From Bacteroidales bacterium UBA5382 (GTDB taxonomy: Bacteria > Bacteroidota > Bacteroidia > Bacteroidales > Dysgonomonadaceae): a DNA stretch of 64,000 bases. The notes under the pieces were generated by a model, which was not told where the DNA came from, did no database searches, and worked only from the letters and a program-made list of their open reading frames with translations. The stretch lies in NCBI GenBank assembly GCA_002409745.1, contig DHOU01000005.1:41973-105972 (forward strand), read 5' to 3'. A program made the position numbers and the translations under genes. This document shows, piece by piece, positions 43,590 to 53,361 of this stretch. Each line of letters starts with the position of its first letter. Position 1 is the first letter of the stretch.

Positions 43590-44282
43590 TTAATTATTCG
43601 GAACTCCAACGGTCAGGTTCAATAGAATTTCCTGATTCTCCTTAAGCTTAAGATCTTCTTTCAGAGCATCGGCATTAAACGAAACCCTTGCTACTGCGCC
43701 TAAATCGGCTGAAACACTATATAAATAAATATTCTGACCGATAAATCCCGCATCCATCAAGGCAGCGTCGCGTGAAGCCGCCAATTCTAAATCCGAGACA
43801 ATCAGGATATTTAAAAAAGCATCATTTACATAAGTCTGATTATACAATATAAGATCCGGTCTAATATCATTTTTAGCGACCAAAACCAGGCTATGCTCTT
43901 TTGCATCATAAAAATAGGCTGCATCTTTAAAAACGACATACAACTCGAGCTCCTGCTTGTTTTGTGCCGTTGGGACAGTCCGTTTATCTTCGCGGTTGAA
44001 TCCATTAGCAACCCACAAAAGATTCGAGATGGTTTGAATATCCAATTTTTCCGTTTTGAATTCTTTAGTGGATTTCCTTTTATTTACAGCTTCAAGGAGG
44101 GCCATTCCTCCTTCTTTGTCAGGAGTCGGCAATGCAATCTCTTCTGCGGCCCCATTAAAATCCACATATTCCAACACCTTACTCTCTTGCGAAGCTTTTT
44201 CATTTTTAGGTGAGCTACACCCGGTAAAGGCAAAAATGGCAATACCGATTAATAATACATTTCTCATATTTTTAAAAATCAA
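43590..44282 (-). CDS. Nitroreductase/SagB-family lipoprotein
   Basis: The 230-residue product has a lipoprotein signal with lipobox FTGCSSP (Cys at about 22), then a nitroreductase-fold FMN enzyme of the SagB/ThcOx branch. The motifs ALLEAVNKRKSTKEFKTEKL, NLLWVANGFNREDKRTVPTA and AALMDAGFIGQNIYLYSVSA are all present. Such enzymes reduce quinones, nitro compounds or thiazoline substrates; lipoprotein forms are common in anaerobic Bacteroidota. It is upstream of the yjdI-yjdJ-like pair (39 bp), so the three may form an operon. Substrate unknown. Confidence 0.88.
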   Translation of the reverse strand: MIFKNMRNVLLIGIAIFAFTGCSSPKNEKASQESKVLEYVDFNGAAEEIALPTPDKEGGMALLEAVNKRKSTKEFKTEKLDIQTISNLLWVANGFNREDKRTVPTAQNKQELELYVVFKDAAYFYDAKEHSLVLVAKNDIRPDLILYNQTYVNDAFLNILIVSDLELAASRDAALMDAGFIGQNIYLYSVSADLGAVARVSFNADALKEDLKLKENQEILLNLTVGVPNN

Positions 44283-44467
44283 ATTTAGTTGTTTCTATTT
44301 CAGACCAGAGCAAAGCCAACACCCACCATTTACACGCAATGACACTCCATTGGTGACAGAAGATACCCTCTGATGCCGTCGGCCCGGGCAGAACTGCATT
44401 TACTGTAACATCCGTAGCCATGGAAAGTTCGGACAAACCTCTGCTAATATATCTTCAAATAACATAT

Positions 44468-44506
44468 AAAAAAGACGACCGTAACTATTGGCTACAGCCG
44501 TCTTTT
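44468..44506 (-). terminator. Terminator after tRNA-Ser
   Basis: AAAAGACGG...CGTCTTTT, with CTGTA/TACGG continuing the stem, begins four bases past the tRNA 3' end and is followed by T residues on the minus strand. Confidence 0.8.
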
Positions 44507-44509
44507 CAG

Positions 44510-44597
44510 CGGAGAAAGCGGGATTCGAACCCGCGAAACCCTTTAGGGGTTTACACGCTTTCCAGGCGTGCCTCTTCAACCACTCGAGCATCTCTCC
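44510..44597 (-). tRNA. tRNA-Ser (GGA)
   Basis: The 88-base RNA has acceptor arms GGAGAGA and TTTCTCC, and a D arm in GCTCGAGTGGTTGAAGAGGC. The anticodon arm is CACGC-CTGGAAA-GCGTG, so the anticodon is GGA, reading UCC/UCU. A long variable arm typical of serine (AACCCCTAAAGGGTT) and the T arm GCGGGTTCGAATCCCGC follow. The discriminator is G and CCA is not encoded. A TACTTTTGC promoter box lies about 95 bases upstream and a terminator follows. Identification is secure. Confidence 0.97.
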
Positions 44598-44693
44598 AAT
44601 ATCCGTTGGATTGAGAAAGTCTTTCCACCTTATATATATGGTGTTTTTCACGTCATTTTCACCCTTCTTGTATGAGTGAGGATTCAAGCAGGT

Positions 44694-44702
44694 GCAAAAG
44701 TA
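44694..44702 (-). promoter_or_regulatory. -7 box for tRNA-Ser
   Basis: TACTTTTGC on the minus strand fits TAnnTTTG; no clear -33 box. The tRNA 5' end is about 95 bases downstream. Confidence 0.5.
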
Positions 44703-44810
44703 CAAAAAATTATTTCATTTACCTCTTTTTAATACTGTAAATTGTTCAACTTACTTTGGCCGCAAAAAAGAAAAAGGTTCTTAAGAAAAACGAGCAATAA
44801 ATTATCGAGA

Positions 44811-45605
44811 TCATTCCAAGGATGATTGCCAATCGGTTATATTAAAAATAGTATAAGCATTCAGGGTAGTCGTTTCAGCCACTTCTTCCGGATCAAGGTC
44901 GGTAATCTCACTCAGTTTTCTTGCGATTTCGGTTAAATACGACGATTCGTTCCTTTTGCCCCTATAGGGTACAGGAGCCAAATAGGGCGAATCGGTTTCC
45001 AATACAATTCTTTCGAGGGGACATCCCTTCAAGGTTTCACTTAATCCTGAATTTTTAAATGTCACAACACCATTAATCCCAATATAAAAGTTTTTAAACG
45101 ATAATGCCGTCTGCAATTCTTCTTTTGAACCGCCGAAGCTATGAAAGACGCCGCATAGGGAACGTTCGCCCACCCTCTTTATCGACTGAACAACTTCATT
45201 GAAAGCATTCCGAGAATGAATCGATACGGGCAGACCTTTCTCTTTACTCCATACCAATTGCTCTTCGAATACGCGTATCTGCTGTTCCCGAAAAGTTTCA
45301 TCCCAATACAAATCAATACCAATCTCCCCCACTCCAATATATTTAGTACGATTCAACTCTTCCCGGATCACGGAAAGCTGTTCCTGCCAATCTTCCTTCA
45401 CACTGGTAGGATGCAAACCCATCATCGGAATAAAAAACGCCGGAAAGGACCGTACCGTCTCTTGCAAGGCACGCACAGAAGACACATCGATATTGGGAAG
45501 CAATACTTTCTTCACGCCGGACGCTTGAGCGCGTTCCACGGCCTCGCCCAAATCGTTTGCAAAGTCTTCGGAATATAAATGCGCATGTGTATCAATGAAC
45601 CTCAT
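44811..45605 (-). CDS. tatD: TatD-family metal-dependent DNase
   Basis: The 264-residue TIM-barrel hydrolase has the full TatD ligand set: FIDTHAHLYSEDF at the N-terminus, GLHPTSV, VGEIGIDLYWDET, LPVSIHSRNA, FHSFGGS, and ETDSPYLAPVPYRGKRNESSY near the end. Family members are 3'-5' exo/endonucleases acting in DNA repair and RNA quality control. It overlaps the upstream hypothetical gene by 4 bp, so the two are coupled, and the polyprenyl synthase and TonB genes precede them on the same strand. Confidence 0.94.
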   Translation of the reverse strand: MRFIDTHAHLYSEDFANDLGEAVERAQASGVKKVLLPNIDVSSVRALQETVRSFPAFFIPMMGLHPTSVKEDWQEQLSVIREELNRTKYIGVGEIGIDLYWDETFREQQIRVFEEQLVWSKEKGLPVSIHSRNAFNEVVQSIKRVGERSLCGVFHSFGGSKEELQTALSFKNFYIGINGVVTFKNSGLSETLKGCPLERIVLETDSPYLAPVPYRGKRNESSYLTEIARKLSEITDLDPEEVAETTTLNAYTIFNITDWQSSLE

Positions 45606-46297
45606 TCTATTGTCTCTCCTTTTCGATAATAATAGAGGACGCCGTACGCCCTGTTCTTTTCCAAACGAACGGGTAGCGACAACGCCAAATTATGTTTTTC
45701 CACTTCTTCCCAAATATTGAAAATAACCTCATCCACGGTTTGTCTGTATTCGGACACTTCTTTCAAGATGCGGGAAGTCGCTTTTTGATGAATTTTTTGC
45801 GTTTGATAGTCTTCCTTAAAGACGGCATACATCACATTGACTTTTGCAATCGTCGGATTAAATATCGGTACTCCGCCTTTGCGGACACGGGTCGTTTCGC
45901 CATAAATGATTTTCTCGCCCCAATCCAGAAGTTGTTCGTGAGTGTTTAAATCGGGAACCACCATGTTGGCATTTTCCAGTCCATACAATTCGAGATTCGA
46001 TCTTTTTATTTCATTACGCATCACACACATATAAAGGACTTGAACAAAGTGAGACAGATACATCTTTGCATTACGGATGCTTTTTTGAAAAGATTTGTTT
46101 GCCTTCACTTGCATTTCATACGTTTGACGATAACGCTCACACAACCGCCCGAACTTCAACGAAACGCTTTTGGCATCGGATAAAGTTTTCATAGATAGGG
46201 GAATATCCGGAAAACCTTCACTCGAAGCCTTCGATATAGCTGTTTGTAATGCTTTGATACGTGCGGCGTCCGTATTGGGCAATCTGCGATAGGGCAT
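45602..46297 (-). CDS. Conserved hypothetical protein upstream of tatD
   Basis: A 231-residue soluble protein, mostly helical, that I recognise only as a conserved Bacteroidota hypothetical. Features are MPYRRLPNTDAARIKALQTA at the start, a long helix (FQKSIRNAKMYLSHFVQVLYMCVMRN), and a DWGEKIIYGETTRVRKGGVP segment. There is no signal peptide or catalytic signature. Its stop overlaps the tatD start by 4 bp, implying coordinated production, and the polyprenyl synthase gene lies 28 bp upstream. Confidence 0.8.
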   Translation of the reverse strand: MPYRRLPNTDAARIKALQTAISKASSEGFPDIPLSMKTLSDAKSVSLKFGRLCERYRQTYEMQVKANKSFQKSIRNAKMYLSHFVQVLYMCVMRNEIKRSNLELYGLENANMVVPDLNTHEQLLDWGEKIIYGETTRVRKGGVPIFNPTIAKVNVMYAVFKEDYQTQKIHQKATSRILKEVSEYRQTVDEVIFNIWEEVEKHNLALSLPVRLEKNRAYGVLYYYRKGETIE

Positions 46298-46325
46298 AGG
46301 TTCTTTATTCAGGTCACTGTCTATT

Positions 46326-47303
46326 TCATTTTTCTCTGTACATTAAGTTTTCAGCCAGTGAAATAAGTTCTTTTTTACGTTCATTCGCTACATGGATCGA
46401 CGAAAGGCAATCTAAAGCCGCTAAATAATATTTTTCGATAAAAGTCTCGCAAATAGCTTTCAATTTCAGTTCGTCATAGATGGTTTTTACGGCTGCGATT
46501 TTTTCTTCGGGATCATAATCTGTGGAAGAAAGCCACTTTTCGAGTTCTTTCTTCTGCACCTCATTGGAATTCTTAAGAGCTTTGATAAGAAGATACGTCT
46601 TCTTGTTGCATAAGATATCACCGCCGATATTCTTTCCGAAAGTTTTTGTGTCACCGTAGACATCGAGCAAGTCATCCTTCAACTGAAAAGCCATTCCTAT
46701 ATTTATACCGAAAGTATGCAACAACTCCGAGTCGAATGCCGGCGCCCTTGCAATGATAGCCCCTATTTTTAATGCACCGGCCATTAAAACAGCAGTCTTT
46801 AAGCGAATCATCTCCAAATAATCGGTTTCGGTTACCGACATGCTTTGTTCAAAATCCATATCATATTGCTGTCCTTTGCACACTTCACCCGCCACGGTCG
46901 AAAACAGATGCAGTATCTGCGGCAATAAGTCGGCGGGAACTTCGGCGATATACTTATAGGCTTCTATCAACATAGCGTCACCCGACAAAATCGCCGTATT
47001 ATCGTTCCATTTTCTATGCACGGTGCACTGTCCGCGCCGCTTTTCCGAGCGATCCATCAAATCATCGTGCAGCAAGCTGAAATTATGAAAAAGTTCTATT
47101 CCTAAAGCAGCGTCGATAGCATCGTCAACCGTTTCACTGAAGAGATTTTTGCCCAGTAAAGTCATCACAGGACGAACCCGTTTTCCCCCTAGGGAAAGGA
47201 TATACTTAATAGGGTCGTATAAGTTGGCCGGCTGATCGTTTGATAATATATTCTCGATCTCCAGATTAATTTTCTTTTCAAGTTCGCTCGTTCGAAATAT
47301 CAT
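46326..47303 (-). CDS. Polyprenyl (isoprenyl) diphosphate synthase
   Basis: The 325-residue protein is a trans-isoprenyl diphosphate synthase. The first aspartate-rich motif (LLHDDLMDRSEKRRGQCTVH, about 77-96), the GGKRVRPVMTLLG helix and the second aspartate motif (AFQLKDDLLDVYGDTKTFGKNIGGDI, about 205-230) are intact. It condenses IPP units onto an allylic diphosphate, most likely to make the side chain of menaquinone or a related long chain; product length cannot be read off here. It is in a minus-strand row after the two TonB genes (43-bp gap) and before the tatD pair. Confidence 0.92.
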   Translation of the reverse strand: MIFRTSELEKKINLEIENILSNDQPANLYDPIKYILSLGGKRVRPVMTLLGKNLFSETVDDAIDAALGIELFHNFSLLHDDLMDRSEKRRGQCTVHRKWNDNTAILSGDAMLIEAYKYIAEVPADLLPQILHLFSTVAGEVCKGQQYDMDFEQSMSVTETDYLEMIRLKTAVLMAGALKIGAIIARAPAFDSELLHTFGINIGMAFQLKDDLLDVYGDTKTFGKNIGGDILCNKKTYLLIKALKNSNEVQKKELEKWLSSTDYDPEEKIAAVKTIYDELKLKAICETFIEKYYLAALDCLSSIHVANERKKELISLAENLMYREK

Positions 47304-47346
47304 GTTTGTTGTATTTAATGTACAAAAGAATTACTTATAATCGCGA

Positions 47347-48156
47347 TTATAAACGAAAGACAATAGGCAGGGTGATTTTCACCCGAACCGGTTGCCCTTG
47401 GCGTTTACCCGGCTTCCAGGGGGGCATTGCCCGAATAACCCGGATAGCCTCCTTGTCTAACAAGCTGTCGATACTTCCAATTACTTCAATATGGGTAATA
47501 CGTCCGTCCTGTTCGACAATAAAACTAGTGAGAACCCGCCCTTCGATTTTTTTTTCTTGCGCTGAAACCGGATAATAAAGATTATCGTTTAAAAACTTTG
47601 CCATAGCACTATTTCCTCCGGGAAACAAGGGTTGTTCTTCTACCACGGTAAAGAGCGTGGCTTCTTCTTTGTCCTTTAAGCCGTCAGAAGCCAAGTCGTT
47701 TTCGCGTTCTTCTATCCTCTCAATGTCTGACGACTCGGCATCATTAACAACACCCTCTAAATGGTCCTGCCGATTTTGCAGCCGGTATGTTTCTTGAATG
47801 TCGAGGTCCTTATTAATGACAGGTGGAGCTATTCGAATATTTTTTTTAATTTCCTCCGGAGGAGGAGTAATATAAGCGGGAATGATCATCTCTTCGGGAT
47901 ATTCAGGGGGTAACAACTGTATATCGGATAATTCCGATACTTCGAGGCTAATATCCTGATGTTTATATGTCTGATAATTATTCACAATAGATACTGTCAG
48001 TATAAAAACAAACAACGCGCCCATAACGGTAATAAAAGCAAACAAATGCCGTCTACCGGAAGACTGCCTGAGCCGATAAGCGCCGTAGCTTTTGTTTTTA
48101 TTTGTAAAGACCAAATCAATCCATTTCTGAGACATTAAATTGACGTCTTTTGCCAT
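47347..48156 (-). CDS. TonB energy-transducer protein, copy 2
   Basis: The ATG at 48154-48156 (MAKDVNLMSQKWIDLVF), with AGGAAG just upstream, is chosen over a start 12 codons earlier; 269 residues. One membrane segment (about 40-62, LFAFITVMGALFVFILTV), a proline-poor, charged periplasmic linker and a C-terminal TonB domain (about 195-269, YYPVSAQEKKIEGRVLTSFI; VRVKITLPIVFRL). It links the ExbB/ExbD proton motor to outer-membrane receptors. It lies 51 bp after a paralogous tonB; the two share the terminal domain pattern and look like a tandem duplication. Confidence 0.88.
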   Translation of the reverse strand: MAKDVNLMSQKWIDLVFTNKNKSYGAYRLRQSSGRRHLFAFITVMGALFVFILTVSIVNNYQTYKHQDISLEVSELSDIQLLPPEYPEEMIIPAYITPPPEEIKKNIRIAPPVINKDLDIQETYRLQNRQDHLEGVVNDAESSDIERIEERENDLASDGLKDKEEATLFTVVEEQPLFPGGNSAMAKFLNDNLYYPVSAQEKKIEGRVLTSFIVEQDGRITHIEVIGSIDSLLDKEAIRVIRAMPPWKPGKRQGQPVRVKITLPIVFRL

Positions 48157-48242
48157 TCTTCCTTTTTTAAAACGATTAATTTGACCGCCCAAATATACGA
48201 AAACTTTTTTTGAGACCGAAACCGTTTCAGCCTTTATCGGGG

Positions 48243-48908
48243 TTAGGACAAACGGAAAATAACGGGCATCGTAAACCGAACACGCACAATCTCCGTATGG
48301 TGTTGCCCGGGTATCCAGCGAGGCATTGACTCAATCACTCGCACCGCTTCGCGATCTAAGGAAGGTTCTACCCCCCGAACCACCTGCACATCAGAGATAC
48401 TGCCGTCTTTTTCAATAATAAATTTACAAATCACCCTCCCTTCGATAGCGTTTTCCCTCGCAATAGGAGGATATTGAATATGGTGGTTTAAATAACGCAT
48501 CAATGCAGCTTGTCCCCCCGGAAATTCGGGCCACACTTCAACCACTTCAAAGACGTGGGTGTCAACTTCGTCCAAAGCAGCAGAAGATAAAGGCCTCCTT
48601 GGCGGTTCATCCATATAGCGATTTGGGGAAGATAGGCCGACAGAAGAAGATCGTCCGTCGGGACGTTCCTCTACGGTTATCGCTTCCGGTTGAGGCGTAG
48701 TATGATAGAGCCGGGGAGGCTCGTATATATCCTCTTCAGTATAAAAATCTTCTTTCCACAGTTCCACTTCATCGTGGCGAGCAGAAGACTTGACATAATA
48801 AACCAAAAGGACAATCCCCGCTAAAACGAGCAATCCTAAAAGAGCGATACCGGTTTTTCCACCCCTGTTGATTCTTTTCGAATAGGGTCTCATCAGACGC
48901 TTATTCAT
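48243..48908 (-). CDS. TonB energy-transducer protein, copy 1
   Basis: The 221-residue protein has a short cytoplasmic lead (RPYSKRINRGGKTG), one membrane segment (about 19-38, IALLGLLVLAGIVLLVYYV) and a charged linker. The C-terminal TonB domain ends YPPIARENAIEGRVICKFII through FTMPVIFRLS. It is shorter than the downstream copy but ends almost the same way. Two TonB genes in a row could serve different receptor sets, for example the receptors at 1, 17-20 and 27-30 kb. Upstream, a 294-bp gap to hpt shows nothing of note. Confidence 0.88.
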   Translation of the reverse strand: MNKRLMRPYSKRINRGGKTGIALLGLLVLAGIVLLVYYVKSSARHDEVELWKEDFYTEEDIYEPPRLYHTTPQPEAITVEERPDGRSSSVGLSSPNRYMDEPPRRPLSSAALDEVDTHVFEVVEVWPEFPGGQAALMRYLNHHIQYPPIARENAIEGRVICKFIIEKDGSISDVQVVRGVEPSLDREAVRVIESMPRWIPGQHHTEIVRVRFTMPVIFRLS

Positions 48909-49202
48909 TTTAACCTTTCCCTTATTTTAATGAGTTCTTTCAATTTCGCATCTCCTAAAGTTGCCGACTCTTCTTTCTGTATTGTATTTTATACAGATAA
49001 AGGATAAAACAACTATTAGAAGTTTCAAATATACATCCTTCCGACCAATATAGTATGGATATTTATACTAAAAAACATCAAATGGGAAAGTGAAAAACAA
49101 ACTGAACTTTAAATAGTAGTAAAAAGCGCCAAAGAATCCGTTAAAACCGGAGGAAATAAATCTCTTCTCTCAAAAAGATTTAAAACTCCGCCTTAAAAAG
49201 AG

Positions 49203-49745
49203 CTACTCTTTCAGCTTATAAATGTCCCTTAAATTTCTCCCGTAACCGTCATAATCCAATCCGTATCCGACAATAAAATCGCTCGGTATTCTGAGGGCGA
49301 CATAATCCAAATGGAGATCCGCATGTTTTAATGCAGCCGGTTTGAAAAGAAGTGTAGCAATTTTCACTTCTTTAGGCTCTTCGACTTTTAATTGCTTGAG
49401 AAGGGAAATCATCGTGTTGCCGGTATCGACAATATCCTCCACAATAATTACCGTGCGTCCTTTTATCGACTCATTAAGTCCCAACACCTCTTTTACCTGT
49501 TCGGTGGTAGACATTCCATCGTAAGAAGCCAGGCGCACAAACGTAATTTCGCTGGATACCGTTACTCTTTTCATCAGTTCGGAAGCAAACATAAAAGCAC
49601 CGTTTAGCACTGTCAAAAACAAAGGGTTTTTGCCTTCTAGTTCCCGATTCATTTGTTCCGCAATACGACTGATCGATTCTTCGATCTGTTCATGATGGAT
49701 AAACAACTCGAAATCTTTATCTTTAATGGTTATCATTTCTTTCAC
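49203..49745 (-). CDS. hpt: Hypoxanthine phosphoribosyltransferase
   Basis: The 180-residue cytoplasmic enzyme salvages hypoxanthine and guanine using PRPP. The PRPP-binding motif VIIVEDIVDTGNTMISLLKQL (about 97-117) and the purine-contact end (VALRIPSDFIVGYGLDYDGYGRNLRDIYKL) are intact and the length is normal. It is preceded by the tRNA methyltransferase gene on the same strand with a 158-bp gap. No close partner is implied. Confidence 0.93.
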   Translation of the reverse strand: MKEMITIKDKDFELFIHHEQIEESISRIAEQMNRELEGKNPLFLTVLNGAFMFASELMKRVTVSSEITFVRLASYDGMSTTEQVKEVLGLNESIKGRTVIIVEDIVDTGNTMISLLKQLKVEEPKEVKIATLLFKPAALKHADLHLDYVALRIPSDFIVGYGLDYDGYGRNLRDIYKLKE

Positions 49746-49903
49746 GACTCGAAATTTTTAAGCGCCAAAATTACAACATTTTATCCTCTCACGAAAGAGA
49801 TTGATTGTTTTTTTATTCTTTCACGGCTGTCAAAGACCTTGCAAGTCTTCTTTTTTCGATAGTAATGTATTGATATTGCATAAAAAGAGACGTTGCGTTT
49901 AGC

Positions 49904-50620
49904 TTAAAGATATAAATAAAAATCTTTGACAAGCTCACTGAATTCATCGGTGTAAGCCTGCCTACGCTGTTCAATGACCAATTCAGAACGCACCGGATCA
50001 AGAACCGGTTCCCTGGATAGTTCTATCAAAATCCGTTTAGGAGAGGACTCCGGCATAGGCAACACACGTGTTTCACGAACAAGAAAATATCCGAACCGTT
50101 CAGAAAGGCGCTGGAGTTTGGTTATTGCATCAAACGGAAGAATCAACGAAATACGGCCGAAAGGAGCAAGTATTCTCCGACTGATATCGAGCAATTGTTC
50201 CAGATCGAGTGAGACCTCGTGCCGGGCGGCAGAACGACGGCCATCCGGTGATAATAAAGAAGATGCAAAAAAAGGAGGATTCGACACGATATGATCGAAA
50301 TAGCCGCAATCTTCATTCGCAAACAATTGATAGGATATATTTTCAACTGTAATTCTCGAAGCAAAAGGTGATTTCCGAACATTTTCACGAGCCTGCTCCA
50401 CCGCATCTTTATCCATATCGATAGCGAGTACTTGTACATCCGGATTTCGTTGCGCCAACATTAAGGCTATTAGCCCCGAACCGGTTCCGACATCGAGCAT
50501 TCGCCGGGAACCCGACACGTCGGCCCAAGCGCCCAGCAAGACACCATCCGTGCCGACTTTCATCGCGCACCGGTCATGATACACTGTAAACTGTTTAAAA
50601 GCAAAATAAGGGTTCGCCAT
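49904..50620 (-). CDS. tRNA1(Val) (adenine(37)-N6)-methyltransferase-like protein
   Basis: The 238-residue SAM-dependent methyltransferase resembles TrmN6/YfiC. The SAM-binding motif DVGTGSGLIALMLAQR (about 41-56) and the catalytic NPPF (in DHIVSNPPFFASSLLSPD) are clear, and the start (FAFKQFTVYHDRCAMKVGTDGVLLGAWAD) is characteristic of the YfiC group that modifies A37 of tRNA1Val. It is on the minus strand, divergent from lon, with an intervening gap of about 160 bp. Confidence 0.86.
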   Translation of the reverse strand: MANPYFAFKQFTVYHDRCAMKVGTDGVLLGAWADVSGSRRMLDVGTGSGLIALMLAQRNPDVQVLAIDMDKDAVEQARENVRKSPFASRITVENISYQLFANEDCGYFDHIVSNPPFFASSLLSPDGRRSAARHEVSLDLEQLLDISRRILAPFGRISLILPFDAITKLQRLSERFGYFLVRETRVLPMPESSPKRILIELSREPVLDPVRSELVIEQRRQAYTDEFSELVKDFYLYL

Positions 50621-50783
50621 CTATAAATCCTGTTTGGCACGAATTTTGGAGTAAGTACTACCAAAAAACAATGAGGCAAAAATAGTGATTTTTCAATTGG
50701 GTTACAACACGAAGGAGATCTTTCACGAGATCACACTTACCACTCGTCGCTATTTATTGCTTTTAAAACACTTAGAATAGAAC

Positions 50784-53249
50784 ATGTTTCAAATGAAAAT
50801 ACATACGTTAGATGACGAAGCGAACGATCCGGGCGTCATTTCTTTTATAGCCGGTGATTTTATCGAAGGAAATATGGAAATAGACACCTCTCTTTTACAA
50901 GATACGCTTCCTTTACTGCCCTTACGTAATACGATTGTATTTCCGGGCAGCACCTTACCGATATCGGTGGGACGAGAGAAGTCCTTGAATTTAATCAAGG
51001 GACTGGGAAAAAAGTATCGGTATATCGGTTTGGTATGCCAAAAAGACACGAATGTCGAGAATCCGGAGAAAGAAGACTTGTATCCGATTGGAGTCATTGC
51101 GGAAGTTATTCGCGTAATCGAGTTAGGCAACGAGAATTCGAGTATCATCGTACATGCCAAACAACGTTTCGAATGGACGAACATTACCCAGACCGATCCC
51201 TACTTACGGGCAACCTTCAAAATAAAAGAATATCGTAAAACGCCTAAAGAGGATAAAGAATATCAAGTTATTCTTGATTCCATACGCGATTCGATGTTGC
51301 AAATGTTGCATCTTTTAGGCGATCCTCCCAAAGAATTGACCCAAACGATCAAAAACGATTCTTTCTCGGATATGCTTGTCAGTTACTGCGCCACGAACCT
51401 TCCTATAGACAGTAGGGAAAAGCAGGAGCTGCTTAATATGGACGACAAAAAAGAACAAGCTTACCGCCTGCTGATGATTTTAAATCGCGAAGCGCAAATT
51501 TTGGAGTTAAAGATGAATATCCAAATGAAAACGCGCGAAGATTTAAATCAACAGCAAAAGGAATACTATCTACAGCAACAGATACGTACCATTCAGGAAG
51601 AATTGGGCGGTAATACGCAACAAATCGAAATCAATGAATTCCGGAAAAAGGCCAAAGAAAAGAAATGGGACGCCAAGGTCGCTGAAATTGTGGAAAAAGA
51701 GATCAGCAAGTTAGAGCGCCTCAATCCGCAATCGCCCGACTACTCGGTGCAATACGGATATATCGAACTCATATTGGATCTCCCCTGGAATGAGTATACG
51801 AAAGATAACTTCAATCTTAAGAACGCTCAAAAGATTCTTGACCGGGATCACTTCGGGATGGAAAAAGTAAAAGAACGCATTATCGAGCATTTGGCCGTAT
51901 TAAAACTAAAAGGAGATCTCAAATCCCCGATTCTTTGCTTGTATGGCCCTCCGGGAGTCGGAAAGACCTCCTTGGGAAAATCCATTGCCGAGGCGCTTAA
52001 TCGCCAATACGTGCGGGTCTCTTTCGGAGGATTGCATGACGAAGCGGAGATTCGCGGGCATAGACGCACCTATATAGGAGCTATCCCCGGGCGAATTATG
52101 CATAATATACAAAAAGCCGGTTCATCCAATCCCGTCTTCGTTTTGGACGAGATAGACAAAATAGGCACCGATTTTCGTGGCGACCCTTCCTCCGCATTAC
52201 TCGAAGTATTGGATCCGGAGCAAAACTTCGCCTTCCACGATAATTATTTATCGATCGATTATGACCTGTCGAAAGTGCTTTTTATAGCAACGGCAAACAA
52301 CTTGAATACGGTACCTCAACCGCTGCTGGATCGAATGGAATTGATTAATGTGGGCGGATACATCACGGAAGAGAAAGTAGAAATAGCTTCTCGCCATTTG
52401 GTTCCGAAAGAATTAAACAATCACGGTATTCCTAAGGATGCATTCAGCATTCCTAAATCCACATTAGTAAAAATAGTGGAAAACTATACCCGAGAATCGG
52501 GCGTTCGCGAACTGGATAAAAAAATCGCAAAGATTATGCGTAAAATCGCCCGTAAGATCGGAGGCAATGAAGAGTATCCCCCAAAGTTAAAGATCACGGA
52601 TTTAAAAGAGTATCTCGGTGTGGAAGAATATTCTAAGGACAACTATCAGGGGAATGAGTACGCCGGAGTCGTTACCGGCTTGGCATGGACTTCGGTAGGA
52701 GGCGAGATTCTTTTTGTCGAAAGTTCTTTAAGTCAGGGAAAAGGTTCCAAATTGACATTAACCGGCAACCTGGGGGATGTAATGAAAGAATCGGCGATGT
52801 TGGCTATGGAGTATATCCACTCTCATGCCAAGGAGTTGGGGATTGATGCGAAGATTTTCGAAAACTGGAATACGCATATCCATGTACCGGAAGGCGCCAT
52901 ACCCAAAGACGGACCATCGGCAGGTATCACCATGATCACTTCGCTGGCATCGGCATATACCCAGCGAAAAGTGAAAGCCAATCTGGCAATGACCGGTGAA
53001 ATCACTTTAAGAGGAAAAGTGCTTCCCGTAGGAGGTCTCCGGGAAAAAATACTGGCTGCAAAAAGAGCGGGAATTACGGAAATTATTCTTTGCAAGGAAA
53101 ATGAGAAAGACATTAAAGAAATAAATTCCAATTATGTAAAAGGATTGACGTTTCATTATGTAAGCGATGTAAAAGACGTTCTCGACCTTGCTTTACTGAA
53201 AGAAAAAGTCAAGAATGCCAAAGAGTACCTTATGCCCGAATCCGCTTAA
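50784..53249 (+). CDS. lon: ATP-dependent Lon protease
   Basis: The 821-residue cytoplasmic protease has an N-terminal substrate-binding domain ([20 protein letters not shown], about 44-63) and a central coiled coil. The AAA+ domain carries Walker [19 protein letters not shown] (about 390-407), Walker [10 protein letters not shown] and the arginine-finger region. The C-terminal protease domain has the catalytic serine in [10 protein letters not shown] and lysine in [13 protein letters not shown]. It is full length. It degrades misfolded and regulatory proteins. A bidirectional terminator follows. htpG, another stress gene, lies downstream, separated by an ECF sigma gene. Confidence 0.97.
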   Translation: MFQMKIHTLDDEANDPGVISFIAGDFIEGNMEIDTSLLQDTLPLLPLRNTIVFPGSTLPISVGREKSLNLIKGLGKKYRYIGLVCQKDTNVENPEKEDLYPIGVIAEVIRVIELGNENSSIIVHAKQRFEWTNITQTDPYLRATFKIKEYRKTPKEDKEYQVILDSIRDSMLQMLHLLGDPPKELTQTIKNDSFSDMLVSYCATNLPIDSREKQELLNMDDKKEQAYRLLMILNREAQILELKMNIQMKTREDLNQQQKEYYLQQQIRTIQEELGGNTQQIEINEFRKKAKEKKWDAKVAEIVEKEISKLERLNPQSPDYSVQYGYIELILDLPWNEYTKDNFNLKNAQKILDRDHFGMEKVKERIIEHLAVLKLKGDLKSPILCLYGPPGVGKTSLGKSIAEALNRQYVRVSFGGLHDEAEIRGHRRTYIGAIPGRIMHNIQKAGSSNPVFVLDEIDKIGTDFRGDPSSALLEVLDPEQNFAFHDNYLSIDYDLSKVLFIATANNLNTVPQPLLDRMELINVGGYITEEKVEIASRHLVPKELNNHGIPKDAFSIPKSTLVKIVENYTRESGVRELDKKIAKIMRKIARKIGGNEEYPPKLKITDLKEYLGVEEYSKDNYQGNEYAGVVTGLAWTSVGGEILFVESSLSQGKGSKLTLTGNLGDVMKESAMLAMEYIHSHAKELGIDAKIFENWNTHIHVPEGAIPKDGPSAGITMITSLASAYTQRKVKANLAMTGEITLRGKVLPVGGLREKILAAKRAGITEIILCKENEKDIKEINSNYVKGLTFHYVSDVKDVLDLALLKEKVKNAKEYLMPESA

Positions 53250-53300
53250 AAGGAATTTCGTTTGAAGCGGAGCTTCCGGACGGAATAAAACGGAATAAAA

Positions 53301-53338
53301 AAACAGGGTGATTCACCATTACGGCGATCACCCTGTTT
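53301..53338 (+). terminator. Bidirectional intrinsic terminator between lon and the ECF sigma gene
   Basis: AAACAGGGTGAT (53301-53312) pairs perfectly with ATCACCCTGTTT (53327-53338) around a 14-base loop, serving both convergent genes. Confidence 0.92.
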
Positions 53339-53361
53339 CCTTTTGTATGATTATAAAAATT

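Noticed and set aside
44400..44705. A 101-codon minus frame
   Set aside because: It covers the tRNA-Ser and its terminator.
53253..53300. Direct repeat CGGAATAAAA (two copies)
   Set aside because: Two adjacent 10-bp copies only; probably chance.
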